Shown: piece after piece, positions 1 to 12,265 of the stretch
How the letters are laid out: each line of letters starts with the position of its first letter
Position numbering within the stretch: the first letter of the stretch is position 1
Source of the DNA: Rhizobium sp.
Lineage (GTDB): Bacteria; Pseudomonadota; Gammaproteobacteria; Burkholderiales; Thiobacillaceae
DNA: 58,135 nt
Reading direction: 5' to 3'
NCBI GenBank assembly: GCA_019459285.1
Contig: JAIBEL010000040.1
Span: 1-58,135 of the forward strand
Notes under the pieces: model-generated
Seen by the model: the letters and a program-made list of their open reading frames with translations, nothing else
The model's database searches: none
Told to the model about the DNA's origin: nothing
Translations under genes and position numbers: made by a program

Positions 1-411
1 CCCCCAACCCCCGACCGCGCCGATCAGGCGGCCGGCCGCCCGGATCGGCAAGCCGCCTTCCATCACGACGAGGCCGTCGATATGGTTGAGTTCGGGGCGG
101 ATGTCGCCGCGAGCGGCGCGGAATTCGCCGGAGTCAATGCCGGACATGATGCTCATGCCGGCCTTGCGTTCGGCGATTTCGAGGGTGTGGCGCGCCGCAA
201 GCGTGTCGCGCAGCGCGGCCTGAACGTTGCCGGCACGGTCGAGCACGACCGCGGATACGTTATATCCCTGCCCACGGCAGGCTTCGACTGCGCCCATGGC
301 GATGTCGCGCGCGAGTTCGAGACTGATCTGCTTGACCGGCAGGACGTCGGGTTGGGCGGCGGCAGCCGGGAAGGAGAGAGCGATCAATGTGGGCAAAAGC
401 AGGTTTTTCAT
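1..411 (-). CDS. GlcG/HbpS-family (DUF336) secreted protein, partial
   Basis: The minus-strand frame starts at the ATG at 409-411 and runs off the left edge, so only about 137 N-terminal residues are present. The first 20 residues form a signal peptide ending near Ala-Ala-Ala-Gln. The body fits the GlcG/HbpS (DUF336) fold: an early 'ISLELARDIAMGAVEACR' helix, a 'VVLDRAGNVQAALR' strand and a 'PIRAAGRLIGAVG' stretch near the edge. Family members bind haem or small molecules, or lie beside glycolate and diol utilisation genes; the substrate here cannot be told. Only 9 bases separate it from the upstream TraB/GumN gene on the same strand, so the two are probably co-transcribed. Confidence 0.75.
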   Translation of the reverse strand, partial: MKNLLLPTLIALSFPAAAAQPDVLPVKQISLELARDIAMGAVEACRGQGYNVSAVVLDRAGNVQAALRDTLAARHTLEIAERKAGMSIMSGIDSGEFRAARGDIRPELNHIDGLVVMEGGLPIRAAGRLIGAVGGWG

Positions 412-420
412 GGGGCCTCC

Positions 421-1374
421 TCAGGGGTAAAGGTTCTTGATGCGATAACCGCGCATTGCCAGCAACGCAGGCACCCCGTCCGCGCCGGTCAGGTGCAGGG
501 CGCCGATGGCGACAAATGGCTGGCGGCCTGCGGCGAGCATGCGGTCGATACTGGCGGCCATGTGAAGGTTGCGTTCGGTAAACAGTTTTTGCTGCATCCA
601 GCGTGCCGAGCGGGGGCTTTCGCGCATTGATGCCAGCGATTGCTGCTGCAGGGCCTGCGCATCGCTATCGAGCCAGGCATCGACGAGTGCCTGGGTGTCG
701 CCGCGTAGCCGCCCTTGTTCCAGCATCTGGAGCGTTTCATCGAGAAAGGCGAGTTGCTCCTGGCGCGTGGTGCTGTCGAAAAGCTCGAGCTGATAGTCGA
801 TGCTTTCCAGTTCATCGATCGGCTTGTCGAGTCCTCTCGCCAGCGCGATCAGGTACAGATCGGTGGCATAGGCAGGCTCGAAACCCGATGCCTGCATGGC
901 GCCCATCATGAGCGATAACGAGACCATCCAGGGTTTGTATGCCTGAAGCGCGTCGCGTGGGATCCCCAAGGCGTCGAGCTGGGTTTGCAGCCGTTTTCGT
1001 AGGGTGGGAGACAGCAGGGAATCGAGACGTTGGGAATCGGGCAATACGGCATGACGCTGCATGGCGGCCTGCATCTTGTCGCCCTGGGTGGCGTCGAGTT
1101 CGACCACCAGTTCGCTGGAGTGTGCCAGGGCCTGAGTGACGACGAGGTCGAGCGGAAAGAAATCCGGCCTGCCGACGTGTATCGTGCCGAAAAGATAGGC
1201 GATCTTCCCGTCTCGGCTGACTTCGTAAAGCAGCCCCCGGCTGGGGGCAGACTTGAGCTGCTGCAGGACATCGGTTGGAGCGGCCGGGGCCTCTGCCGGC
1301 GGCGGATCCGCCCAGGCGAATTGCCACCCGGCCAGCAGCCACAGCAGAATCAGGCGAAAAGTTCGACAGGGCAT
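421..1374 (-). CDS. TraB/GumN family protein
   Basis: The gene encodes 317 residues when started at the ATG at 1372-1374, which opens a clear signal peptide (MPCRTFRLILLWLLAGWQ). The open frame extends upstream to 1572, but that part overlaps leuS antisense and has no leader character. Family landmarks are the N-terminal 'LFGTIHVG' motif and the C-terminal 'AIGALHLTG' motif, whose Gly-x-x-His elements are the proposed metal site of the TraB/PrgY/GumN family (PF01963). Members are Tiki-like putative metalloproteases; the bacterial role is poorly defined. It is predicted periplasmic or membrane-tethered, and is divergent from leuS. Confidence 0.82.
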   Translation of the reverse strand: MPCRTFRLILLWLLAGWQFAWADPPPAEAPAAPTDVLQQLKSAPSRGLLYEVSRDGKIAYLFGTIHVGRPDFFPLDLVVTQALAHSSELVVELDATQGDKMQAAMQRHAVLPDSQRLDSLLSPTLRKRLQTQLDALGIPRDALQAYKPWMVSLSLMMGAMQASGFEPAYATDLYLIALARGLDKPIDELESIDYQLELFDSTTRQEQLAFLDETLQMLEQGRLRGDTQALVDAWLDSDAQALQQQSLASMRESPRSARWMQQKLFTERNLHMAASIDRMLAAGRQPFVAIGALHLTGADGVPALLAMRGYRIKNLYP

Positions 1375-1414
1375 GCGGTTTCTCCCGGGTGCATCGAAAA
1401 TAGAGTCATCCTGC

Positions 1415-1448
1415 CATGCGGCGGCCGCATGAAGGCGATAGGTATAAT
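1415..1448 (+). promoter_or_regulatory. leuS promoter region with 17-bp palindrome
   Basis: A perfect 17-bp dyad (CATGCGGC-G-GCCGCATG) occupies 1415-1431. A consensus -10 box TATAAT lies at 1443-1448, about 37 bases before the leuS ATG. No good -35 hexamer sits 17 bases upstream of the -10; that position is taken by the palindrome. This suggests an activator or repressor site, but no binding protein can be named. Confidence 0.5.
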
Positions 1449-1475
1449 CGCTCACCAGCATTTTCACTATTTTGA

Positions 1476-4631
<3,156 letters not shown>

Positions 4632-4648
<17 letters not shown>

Positions 4649-5672
4649 GCGCCTGCCCGAGCAGCTTGCACGCGGCCTGGCCGCGCTTTACGTGGTGGTG
4701 GGCGACGAGCCGCTGGCAGCGCAGGAGGCGGGCGACGCCATTCGTGCGGCGGCACGCGCAGCGGGGCACAGCGAACGCAGCGTGTTTACGGCGCAGGGGC
4801 GCACCAACTGGCAGGGTATTTTTGCCAGCGGCGATAACTTTTCGCTGTTCGGCGAACGCCGCCTGACCGAGATCCGCATTCCGTCCGGCAAGCCCGGCGT
4901 CGACGGCGCCAAGGCATTGGAGACCTATGCCGGCCGCCTGCCGGCCGATACGCTTACGCTCGTCAGCCTGCCGGGGCTGGACTGGAAGACCATGCAGAGC
5001 CGCTGGTTCGCCGCGCTCGCCAAAAGTGGCGTGATCGTCGAGGCGCGGCCGGTCGATCGCGCCGCCTTGCCGGGCTGGATCGACAGGCGCCTGGTCCGGC
5101 AGGGCCTGCGTGCCGAACGCGCCGCGCTGGATTTCCTCGCCGACCAGGTCGAGGGTAACCTGTTGGCCGCCCAGCAGGAAATCGACAAACTCGCGCTGCT
5201 GCTGCCGCTAGGAACGGTGACGCTGGCCGATGTCGAACATGCGGTGGTCGATGTCAGCCGGCTCGAAGCCGACGCGCTGCAGGATGCGCTGTATGCGGGT
5301 GACGGCGCACGATTTGCGCAGGTGGTCGTCGATCTCCGGGATGCGGGCGAAGCCATTCCGGCCATCCTGTGGCAGGTGTCGTCGGCAGTGCAGTTGCTCC
5401 TCAGGCTAAAATTGGCGCTGGCACAGGGCGACAGTCTGTCCGGTTTGATGCGTACGCTCTGGGGACGCGACAAGCAGCGTGCGCCGCAGATCGAGCGGGC
5501 GTTGAAACGCCTGGGCCTGGCGCAGGTCGAAACCGCACTGGCCGATCTGGCGCTGATCGACCGCCAGGCCAAGGGGCTGGAACGCGTGGGCGACCCCTGG
5601 GATACGCTGCTGCGCGTGGGCATGACACTGGCCGCACCCGATTCCGGGCGGCCGGGCAACAGGACAAGATGA
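4632..5672 (+). CDS. holA: DNA polymerase III delta subunit
   Basis: HolA opens the beta clamp in the clamp-loader complex. The 346-residue start at 4632 ([16 protein letters not shown]) sits inside the end of lptE, and the following '[21 protein letters not shown]' region is the expected delta N-terminus; the open frame reaches back to 4485 but that part only shadows lptE. Length matches E. coli HolA (343). The stop codon at 5670-5672 touches the proA start. Confidence 0.93.
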
Positions 5673-6949
5673 TGGACGTGAAAAGCTATATGCAGACGGT
5701 GGGCAAACAGGCGCGCGAAGCTTCGCGCATGATTGCCCGCGCCGACACCAACCAGAAGAATCGTGCCCTGCAGGCCATGGCGACGGCAATCCGGCGCGAC
5801 GCCGCAAAATTGCTCGAGGCGAATATGCGCGACATGGAGCATGCGCGCAGCTCGGGCTACGATACGGCGCTGCTCGACCGTCTGCAGCTGACTGACAGGA
5901 CCATAGCAGGCATGGCCGATGGCCTGGAGCAGATCGCCGCGCTGCCCGATCCGGTCGGCGAGATCGACGGCCTCAAGTACCGTCCTTCCGGCATCCAGGT
6001 CGGCAAGATGCGGGTGCCGCTCGGCGTCATCGGCATCATCTACGAGGCGCGTCCCAATGTGACTGCGGATGCAGCCGGGCTGTGTCTCAAATCCGGCAAT
6101 GCGGCGATCCTGCGCGGCGGTTCCGAGGCGCTGCACTCCAACCAGGCGGTCGCCGCCTGCGTGCGCGAAGGGCTGGAAGCCGCCGGTTTGCCCGCGACCG
6201 TGGTGCAGGTGATAGCGACCACCGACCGCGCAGCGGTGGGCGAGCTGATTACCATGAAGGATTACGTCGACGTCATCGTGCCGCGCGGCGGCAAGGGATT
6301 GATCGAGCGCATCACCGGCGAAGCGCGGGTGCCGGTGATCAAGCACCTGCACGGTAACTGCCATGTGTACGTCGACGACCGTGCCGACCTGGCGAAAGCC
6401 GTGAAGATCGTCGAGAACGCCAAGACCCAGCGCTACGGCACCTGCAACACCGCGGAATCGTTGCTGGTGGCGCGCGGCGTTGCCGCGACCGTGTTGCCCG
6501 AGATCGGGAAAATGCTGGCCGACAAGGGCGTGGAAATGCGCTGCTGCCCCGAAGCGCTGGGGATCCTGATGGGGGCTGGCGTGGCGGCGGACAAGCTGAG
6601 GGCTGCGGTGGACACCGACTGGGACGAGGAATATCTCGGCCCCATCCTCGCGGTGAAAGTGGTCGACGATATCGACGCTGCGATGACCCACATCAACGCC
6701 CACGGCTCGCAGCACACCGACGCCATCGTCACCGAGGACTACGGCCGGGCGCGGCGTTTCCTGCGCGAGGTCGATTCGGCCAGCGTGGTGGTCAACGCCT
6801 CCACCCGTTTTGCCGACGGCTTCGAATATGGCCTTGGCGCGGAGATCGGCATTTCCACCGACAAAATCCACGCACGTGGCCCGGTCGGGCTGGAAGGCCT
6901 GACCAGCCAGAAGTGGGTGGTGCTGGGTGACGGGCATGTGCGCAGTTAA
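5672..6949 (+). CDS. proA: Gamma-glutamyl phosphate reductase
   Basis: ProA reduces gamma-glutamyl phosphate to glutamate semialdehyde in proline synthesis. The protein is 425 residues with the start at 5672; an adjacent ATG at 5669 would add one Met, but AGGA at 5661-5664 is better spaced for 5672. The catalytic Cys is in '[12 protein letters not shown]', and '[20 protein letters not shown]' is the typical ALDH-superfamily C-terminal signature. The second step, proC, is encoded 23 kb away in this window (30232-31047). Confidence 0.95.
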   Translation: MDVKSYMQTVGKQAREASRMIARADTNQKNRALQAMATAIRRDAAKLLEANMRDMEHARSSGYDTALLDRLQLTDRTIAGMADGLEQIAALPDPVGEIDGLKYRPSGIQVGKMRVPLGVIGIIYEARPNVTADAAGLCLKSGNAAILRGGSEALHSNQAVAACVREGLEAAGLPATVVQVIATTDRAAVGELITMKDYVDVIVPRGGKGLIERITGEARVPVIKHLHGNCHVYVDDRADLAKAVKIVENAKTQRYGTCNTAESLLVARGVAATVLPEIGKMLADKGVEMRCCPEALGILMGAGVAADKLRAAVDTDWDEEYLGPILAVKVVDDIDAAMTHINAHGSQHTDAIVTEDYGRARRFLREVDSASVVVNASTRFADGFEYGLGAEIGISTDKIHARGPVGLEGLTSQKWVVLGDGHVRS

Positions 6950-6954
6950 ATGGG

Positions 6955-7035
6955 TGAGCGGGGAGCGGTGAGCGGTGAGCGGAAAAACTTTCGCTGAGCC
7001 GCTTCCCGCTTCCCGCTCCCCCCTTGCCGCTCACG
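6955..7035. repeat. Heptad-based palindromic repeat, copy 1
   Basis: Four tandem heptads (TGAGCGG, GGAGCGG, TGAGCGG, TGAGCGG) occupy 6955-6982 and face an imperfect complementary arm rich in CCGCTT/CCGCTC and ending in CCGCTCAC at about 7027-7034. The unit resembles the repeat at 10718-10788. It looks like a dispersed REP-like element; here it runs into the nadD reading frame. Confidence 0.7.
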
Positions 7036-7682
7036 CCCCCATCGGCATCTTCGGCGGCACCTTCGACCCCATCCACTTCGGCCACCTGCGTCTGGCGGAG
7101 GACATGGCAGATGCCCTGGGCCTTGAGCGCGTCCTGTTCATCCCCGCCGGGCAGCCGCCGCACCGCAATGCGCCGCGCACGGCGGCCGGCCATCGGCTGG
7201 AAATGGTGCGCCGCGCGGTCGGCGGCAATCCACGCTTTGTGGCGGATGCACGCGAGGTGCAGCGCCCACAGCCAAGCTACACGGTCGATACACTCACGGC
7301 CTTGCGTGCCGAACTGGGCCAGACGCAGCCGCTCTGGCTGCTGCTGGGGGCGGATGCGTTTCTCGGCCTGGCGGGCTGGCATGACTGGCGGCGGCTGTTC
7401 GAACTGGCGAATATTGCCGTAGCGACCCGGCCCGGTGCGCAGTTGCTGCAGCCGGGCGCCATAATAGAGCCCTTGAAAAGCGAAGTGACGCAACGTCAGG
7501 CCGCCAGCTGTAATCCGCCCGGCCAGCCAGCCGGTGCGATCCTGCTGCGCACAACCCCGCTGCTGGACATTTCGGCCACCGCGATCCGCGGCATGCTTGC
7601 CCGACACGACAGTGCGCGTTACCTGCTACCCGACGCCGTGCTGGATTACATTCACGAATACCAACTTTACGCATGCACATGA
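6975..7682 (+). CDS. nadD: Nicotinate-nucleotide adenylyltransferase
   Basis: NadD adenylylates nicotinate mononucleotide in NAD synthesis. The nucleotidyltransferase signature 'GIFGGTFDPIHFGH' starts only at residue 24. The frame has a stop at 6969-6971 and the sole credible start is GTG at 6975, so the first 22 residues (MSGKTFAEPLPASRSPLAAH...) are encoded by the palindromic repeat. Family members normally begin within a few residues of this motif. 'ISATAIRGML' near the C-terminus is the second conserved nucleotide-binding motif. The stop overlaps the rsfS start, matching the usual nadD-rsfS-rlmH order. Confidence 0.93.
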   Translation: MSGKTFAEPLPASRSPLAAHAPIGIFGGTFDPIHFGHLRLAEDMADALGLERVLFIPAGQPPHRNAPRTAAGHRLEMVRRAVGGNPRFVADAREVQRPQPSYTVDTLTALRAELGQTQPLWLLLGADAFLGLAGWHDWRRLFELANIAVATRPGAQLLQPGAIIEPLKSEVTQRQAASCNPPGQPAGAILLRTTPLLDISATAIRGMLARHDSARYLLPDAVLDYIHEYQLYACT

Positions 7683-8038
7683 ATATTGAAGACAAAGTTA
7701 AACTGATCGTCGCCGCCCTTGAAGACATCAAGGGCCAGGACATCGCCGTGCTCGATACCAGCAAGCTCACCTCGCTGTTCGAACGCATGGTGATTGCCAG
7801 CGGCACCTCCAACCGTCAAACGCGCGCGCTTGCCGACAATGTGCGCGTCAAGATGAAAGAGGCGGGCGAATACGTGGGCAACACGGAAGGCGAGGACACG
7901 GGCGACTGGGTGCTGCTGGACCTGGGCGAAGTGATCGTCCATGTCATGCAGCCCGCCGCACGTGCCCATTACAATCTGGAAGAACTGTGGGGCGCGGGCG
8001 AGGCAGCGCGCGCGCGGCACATACAAGCCGACCACTAG
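7679..8038 (+). CDS. rsfS: Ribosomal silencing factor RsfS
   Basis: RsfS binds ribosomal protein uL14 and prevents subunit joining in starvation. The 119-residue protein has the family core 'ALEDIKGQDIAVLDT', 'ASGTSNRQ' and 'GDWVLLDLGEVIVHVM'. ATG at 7679 overlaps the nadD TGA; an alternative ATG at 7673 would add two residues. The gene lies between nadD and rlmH as in most proteobacteria. Confidence 0.93.
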   Translation: MNIEDKVKLIVAALEDIKGQDIAVLDTSKLTSLFERMVIASGTSNRQTRALADNVRVKMKEAGEYVGNTEGEDTGDWVLLDLGEVIVHVMQPAARAHYNLEELWGAGEAARARHIQADH

Positions 8039-8053
8039 GACCGGCGTGGCCCG

Positions 8054-8524
8054 ATGAAACTCCATGTGATCGCCGTCGGCCACAAGATGCCTGGCTGGAT
8101 CGATGCGGGCTACGATGATTACGCGCGGCGCATGCCGCCGGACGTGCCGCTGCTCCTGAATGCGATCAAGCCCGGGCATCGGGTGGCAGGAGAGGATGGC
8201 ACCCGTGCGCGCCAACTGGAGGCCGAGCGCATCCTGGCCGCGCTGCCTGCGGGCTGCCTGCCGGTGGTGCTCGACGAGCGCGGCACGCAGGCGACCACGC
8301 GCGAACTTGCGGCGTGGCTGCAAGGCTGGATGGCGGAAGGAGTGTCGCCGGCATTTGTCATCGGCGGGGCGGATGGTCTTGACGCCAGCGTGAAGACGCG
8401 CGCCGGCAAGCTGCTGGGCCTGTCGAAACTGACCTTGCCGCATGCACTGGCGCGGGTGCTGCTGGCCGAGCAGTTGTATCGTGCCGTATGCATCATCAAG
8501 GGCCATCCCTACCATCGGGATTAG
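8054..8524 (+). CDS. rlmH: 23S rRNA pseudouridine-1915 N3-methyltransferase
   Basis: RlmH is a SPOUT-fold methyltransferase that modifies pseudouridine 1915 in 23S rRNA helix 69. The 156 residues match the usual length (155 in E. coli). Diagnostic segments are '[16 protein letters not shown]' at the start, '[10 protein letters not shown]' (the SAM-binding glycine motif of the knot) and the C-terminal 'EQLYRA...HPYHRD'. It is 15 bases downstream of rsfS. Confidence 0.96.
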   Translation: MKLHVIAVGHKMPGWIDAGYDDYARRMPPDVPLLLNAIKPGHRVAGEDGTRARQLEAERILAALPAGCLPVVLDERGTQATTRELAAWLQGWMAEGVSPAFVIGGADGLDASVKTRAGKLLGLSKLTLPHALARVLLAEQLYRAVCIIKGHPYHRD

Positions 8525-8541
8525 GGGGAATAACGAGAATC

Positions 8542-9153
8542 ATGCTGGTCGACAAACGAATCTATCTGGCGTCCCAGTCGCCACGGCGGCGCGAGCTTCT
8601 GAAACAGATCGGTGTGGCCTTCGACGTGCTGGCGTTGCGCGCAGTGGCGGGCCGCATGGACGTCGTCGAGGTTCCGCGCGCAGACGAGGCGGCATCCGAT
8701 TTCGCACAGCGCATGGCAGTCGAAAAGGCCGCCTGCGGCTGGCGCGCGGTGGATGCGCGCCGTCTGTTGCGTTTTCCAGTGCTGGGTGCGGACACGGTGG
8801 TCGAGCTCGACGGCGCCATTCTAGGCAAGCCGGCCGATCGGGCTGGAGCCGAAGCCATGCTGATGCGCTTGTCCGGGCGTACGCATCACGTACATACCGC
8901 CGTGGCGGTACAGCACGAAGACCGGATGGAAAGGCGCCTGTCTTCCAGCCAGGTCAGATTGGCCGAACTCGACGCGGCGGCCATCGGCCGCTACCTGGAA
9001 ACCGGCGAATACCTCGGCAAGGCGGGCGCGTACGGCATCCAGGGTCGCGCCGGTGCGTTCGTCGAGCATATCGACGGCAGCTACAGCGGCATCATGGGTC
9101 TGCCGTTATATGACACAGCTATTTTATTGAGGGCCTTCGGCCTCGTCGTCTGA
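8542..9153 (+). CDS. maf: Maf/YhdE family nucleoside triphosphate pyrophosphatase
   Basis: Maf-family enzymes hydrolyse non-canonical or excess nucleoside triphosphates. The product of 203 residues starts at the ATG at 8542, after a GGGGGAA-type ribosome binding site; upstream in-frame codons lie within rlmH. Motifs are '[12 protein letters not shown]', '[11 protein letters not shown]' and '[20 protein letters not shown]', fitting the YhdE (dTTP/UTP) subgroup. It is followed by rng, the common maf-rng pairing. Confidence 0.93.
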   Translation: MLVDKRIYLASQSPRRRELLKQIGVAFDVLALRAVAGRMDVVEVPRADEAASDFAQRMAVEKAACGWRAVDARRLLRFPVLGADTVVELDGAILGKPADRAGAEAMLMRLSGRTHHVHTAVAVQHEDRMERRLSSSQVRLAELDAAAIGRYLETGEYLGKAGAYGIQGRAGAFVEHIDGSYSGIMGLPLYDTAILLRAFGLVV

Positions 9154-9269
9154 GGATGTTTAGCTGACTTCTTTCCTAAATCAAAACTGAGGCTGTTTTC
9201 CCGGGCGAGCACCGGGCTGTCATGGACGTTCGCGTCGGTTTCGATTTAGAAATGGATCCAGTATTTGCC

Positions 9270-10721
9270 ATGAGCGAAGAAATCCTCGTCAACGTCACGC
9301 CGCAGGAAATCCGTGTTGCCGTGCTGCACCTGGGCGCGGTACAGGAACTGCACATCGAACGCGCCCAGTGTCGCGGCCTGGTGAGCAACATCTACATGGG
9401 ACGCGTCGTGCGCGTGCTGCCGGGCATGCAGTCGGCCTTCATCGACATCGGCCTGGAACGCGCCGCCTTCCTTCATGTGGCCGATATCTGGGAAGAACGT
9501 CACAACGGCGAAGCGGAACGCCCGATCGAACAGATCCTGCATGAAGGGCAGAGCCTGATGGTGCAGGTGATCAAGGACCCGATCGGCACCAAGGGCGCGC
9601 GCCTGTCCACCCAGATCAGCTTCGCTGGCCGTTACCTGGTCTACCTGCCGCAGGAAACCCACATCGGCATCTCGCAGAAGATCGAAGGCGAGGAAGAGCG
9701 CGAGCACCTGCGCCAGAAACTGCATCAATTGATGCCGGAAGACGCCACGGGCGGCTTCATCGTGCGCACCATGGCCGAAACCGCGCAAGACATCGAGATG
9801 CAGGCGGACATCGACTATCTGCGGCGGCTGTGGAGCAGCATCCAGTCGCGCGGCAACTGCGCAGTGCCCTGCCTGCTGTACCAGGACCTCGACCTGTCAC
9901 TGCGCGTGCTGCGCGACTTCGTCAACCGTGACACGTCCCGCATCCTGATCGATTCGCGCGAGACCTATCAGCGCATGGCGGAGTTCGCGAAGAACTATAC
10001 GCATGCGGTGCACGACAAGCTGCAGCACTATGGCGCCGACCGGCCGCTGTTCGACCTGTATGCCATCGAGGACGAGATCGCCAAGGCGCTGGGGCGGCGC
10101 GTCGACCTGAAATCGGGCGGCTATCTCATCATCGATCAGACCGAGGCGCTGACCACGGTCGACGTCAACACCGGCGGCTTCGTCGGCGCGCGCAATTTCG
10201 ACGACACCATCTTCAAGACCAACCTCGAGGCCGCGCAGGCCATCGCACGCCAGCTGCGTTTGAGGAATCTTGGCGGCATCATCATCATCGACTTCATCGA
10301 CATGGACAACGCCGAGCATCAGGACGCGGTGCTGACCGAGCTGAAGAAAACCCTGGCGCGCGATCCCACCCGGACGACCGTCAGCGGATTCTCCACGCTG
10401 GGTCTGGTCGAGATGACCCGCAAACGGACGCGGGAGTCGCTGGCGCATGTGCTGTGCGAACCCTGCCCCACCTGTGCCGGACGTGGCGAAATCAAGACCG
10501 CGCAGACCGTGTGCTACGACGTGCTGCGTGAAATCCTGCGCGAGGCGCGCCAGTTCGGCGCACGCGAATACCGCATCGTCGCCGCGCAAAGCGTGATCGA
10601 CCTGTTTCTCGACGAGGAATCCGGCAGCCTCGCCCAGCTCATCGACTTCATCGGCAAGCCGGTGTCGCTGCAGGTCGAGACGACCTACCCGCAGGAGCAG
10701 TACGACATCATTTTGTTGTGA
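9270..10721 (+). CDS. rng: Ribonuclease G
   Basis: RNase G is a single-strand endoribonuclease that matures the 16S rRNA 5' end. With ATG at 9270 the protein has 483 residues (489 in E. coli) and begins with the family-typical MSEEILVNVTPQE; in-frame ATGs at 9252 and 9222 would extend it without family support. The S1 domain ('GLVSNIYMGRVVRVLPGMQ'), the acidic catalytic 'TVDVNTGGFVG' and 'IIIIDFIDMDN', and the zinc-link 'CEPCPTCAGRG' are all present. It lacks the long RNase E scaffold. Its TGA (10719-10721) lies in the first heptad of a palindromic repeat. Confidence 0.95.
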   Translation: MSEEILVNVTPQEIRVAVLHLGAVQELHIERAQCRGLVSNIYMGRVVRVLPGMQSAFIDIGLERAAFLHVADIWEERHNGEAERPIEQILHEGQSLMVQVIKDPIGTKGARLSTQISFAGRYLVYLPQETHIGISQKIEGEEEREHLRQKLHQLMPEDATGGFIVRTMAETAQDIEMQADIDYLRRLWSSIQSRGNCAVPCLLYQDLDLSLRVLRDFVNRDTSRILIDSRETYQRMAEFAKNYTHAVHDKLQHYGADRPLFDLYAIEDEIAKALGRRVDLKSGGYLIIDQTEALTTVDVNTGGFVGARNFDDTIFKTNLEAAQAIARQLRLRNLGGIIIIDFIDMDNAEHQDAVLTELKKTLARDPTRTTVSGFSTLGLVEMTRKRTRESLAHVLCEPCPTCAGRGEIKTAQTVCYDVLREILREARQFGAREYRIVAAQSVIDLFLDEESGSLAQLIDFIGKPVSLQVETTYPQEQYDIILL

Positions 10722-10788
10722 GCGGGAAGCCGTGAGCGGTAAGTAGTAAGGGGGGCCTCCGCTCCCTGCTCACCGCTCACCGCTCACC
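10718..10788. repeat. Heptad-based palindromic repeat, copy 2
   Basis: The left arm has heptads TGAGCGG at 10719-10725 and 10733-10739. The right arm has three tandem GCTCACC units at 10768-10788, complementary to GGTGAGC. A G/C-rich tract lies between. The unit is the same as in the repeat at 6955-7035. The left edge contributes the rng stop codon, and the element could act as a terminator or mRNA-stabilising hairpin. Confidence 0.72.
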
Positions 10789-10805
10789 CCGTCCAACGCA
10801 CGACG

Positions 10806-11432
10806 ATGAAAACTCGCCCTCCCGCCTACTGGCACACCGCCTGCACCGAACTCGCCGCAGCCGACCCGGTGATGGCTGCGCTCATCGCGCGCTATCCCGA
10901 CGCCGTGCTCGCCGATCGCGGCGACCCTTTCCAGACGCTCGCGCGCGCCATCGTCGGCCAGCAGATTTCGGTCAAGGCTGCCGACAGCGTATGGGCGCGT
11001 TTTGCCGGATTCGCCCGGCACATCACCCCTGATCATGTCGCCACGCTGGAGTTGGAGGCACTCGCCGCGTGCGGGCTGTCGCGTCGCAAGGCCGAGTACC
11101 TGCGCGACCTCGCCGGGCACTTCGTCGATGGCCGCGTCGAGCCGGCACGCTGGAAGAAGATGGACGACGAAGCGGTGATCGCCGAGCTCGTCGACGTGCG
11201 CGGCATCGGCCGCTGGACGGCGGAAATGTTCCTGATCTTCAGCCTGCTCCGCCCCGACGTGTGGCCGGTCGACGACATCGGCCTGCAGAAAGCTGTCGCG
11301 CGGCATTACCTGCATGATGCGCGTCCCACGCCGCAGGCATTGCGTGACCACGGCGTGCGCTTCGCGCCCTGGCGTACCGTTGCCACCTGGTATCTGTGGC
11401 GCAGTCTCGATCCGGCGGTGGTGCAGTATTGA
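10806..11432 (+). CDS. DNA-3-methyladenine glycosylase II (HhH-GPD)
   Basis: This 208-residue base-excision repair glycosylase removes alkylated bases. The helix-hairpin-helix is at about residues 129-146 ('VDVRGIGRWTAEMF'), followed by the catalytic Asp at about residue 157 in 'WPVDDIGLQKAV', the position of Asp238 in E. coli AlkA. It lacks AlkA's N-terminal domain, so it is the short form common in betaproteobacteria. It converges on the TauE/SafE gene with 26 bases between. Confidence 0.9.
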   Translation: MKTRPPAYWHTACTELAAADPVMAALIARYPDAVLADRGDPFQTLARAIVGQQISVKAADSVWARFAGFARHITPDHVATLELEALAACGLSRRKAEYLRDLAGHFVDGRVEPARWKKMDDEAVIAELVDVRGIGRWTAEMFLIFSLLRPDVWPVDDIGLQKAVARHYLHDARPTPQALRDHGVRFAPWRTVATWYLWRSLDPAVVQY

Positions 11433-11458
11433 TAACCTTCGTTCCGGCCATGTCGGAC

Positions 11459-12223
11459 TCAGGCGTAAACCTTGAAGCCATAGACCACGGTGAGCAGGCT
11501 ACCCAGCCCGATCACGGTGCCCTCCAGCCACCTCCGGGGAATGCGGCGTGCCAGGCGTCCTCCCAACATGCCCCCGACTATCGCACCCACCAGGGTCACC
11601 AAAGCGGGAATCCAGACGATCACGCTACTGGCTACCAGCAGGACCAGGGATACTGTGGTGATGCCCGTGGCCAGCAGATTCTTCACGCCGTTCAGCTCGT
11701 GCGTATCTTCAATGCCGGACAGGGTAAGGGTGGCAAGCAGCATGATGCCGAGCCCGGCATTGAAATAGCCCCCATAGATGCCGAGTGCGAAAGTGAGAAA
11801 CGCGGCGAGTGCGCCCTTTCCTCCAGGGTGTGCGGAAAAAAGCTGATGGCTGAAGGACAGCATGTGTCCTTTGAAGGCGAAAGCGAGGGTGGCAGACAAG
11901 AGGAGCCAGGGGACGGCCTGCATGAAATAGCGGTCTGTGCTGTGCACCATCAACCAGCCGCCGAGCGCGCCGCCACACACGGCCGCAGCCATCAGACGAG
12001 GCAATTCCTTGCGCCGCTGTCCGAGTTCCTCGCCATAGCTCAGCAAGGCCAGGGCATGGCCCGGCCAGATAGCGAAGGAGTTGGACGCATTGGCCGCTAC
12101 GGGGGGAACGCCCACCGCCAGCAAGGCCGGGAAGGTGAAGAAGGTTCCGCCCCCTGCAATGGCATTTGCTGCGCCGCCGAGCGCGCCCGCCCCGATCAGC
12201 AGAAGCCCCTGCCAGATATCCAT
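11459..12223 (-). CDS. TauE/SafE family sulfite/anion exporter
   Basis: The 254-residue integral membrane protein has about seven or eight hydrophobic helices and the duplicated TauE/SafE (PF01925) pattern: 'GGAANAIAGGGTFFTFPALL' in the first half and 'GIYGGYFNAGLGIMLL' in the second. Family members export sulfite, sulfoacetate or related anions. It lies 42 bases downstream of livF on the same strand, so it may be carried on the ABC operon transcript; a functional link is not established. Confidence 0.85.
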   Translation of the reverse strand: MDIWQGLLLIGAGALGGAANAIAGGGTFFTFPALLAVGVPPVAANASNSFAIWPGHALALLSYGEELGQRRKELPRLMAAAVCGGALGGWLMVHSTDRYFMQAVPWLLLSATLAFAFKGHMLSFSHQLFSAHPGGKGALAAFLTFALGIYGGYFNAGLGIMLLATLTLSGIEDTHELNGVKNLLATGITTVSLVLLVASSVIVWIPALVTLVGAIVGGMLGGRLARRIPRRWLEGTVIGLGSLLTVVYGFKVYA

Positions 12224-12265
12224 CAGGCCGGCGCGCGCAGGGAATCGGGCGCGGTGTCCAGGCGA

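Noticed and set aside
4925..6937. A 670-codon minus-strand frame opposite holA and proA
   Set aside because: It spans two unrelated well-defined genes on the other strand; GC-rich codon bias keeps the antisense frame open.
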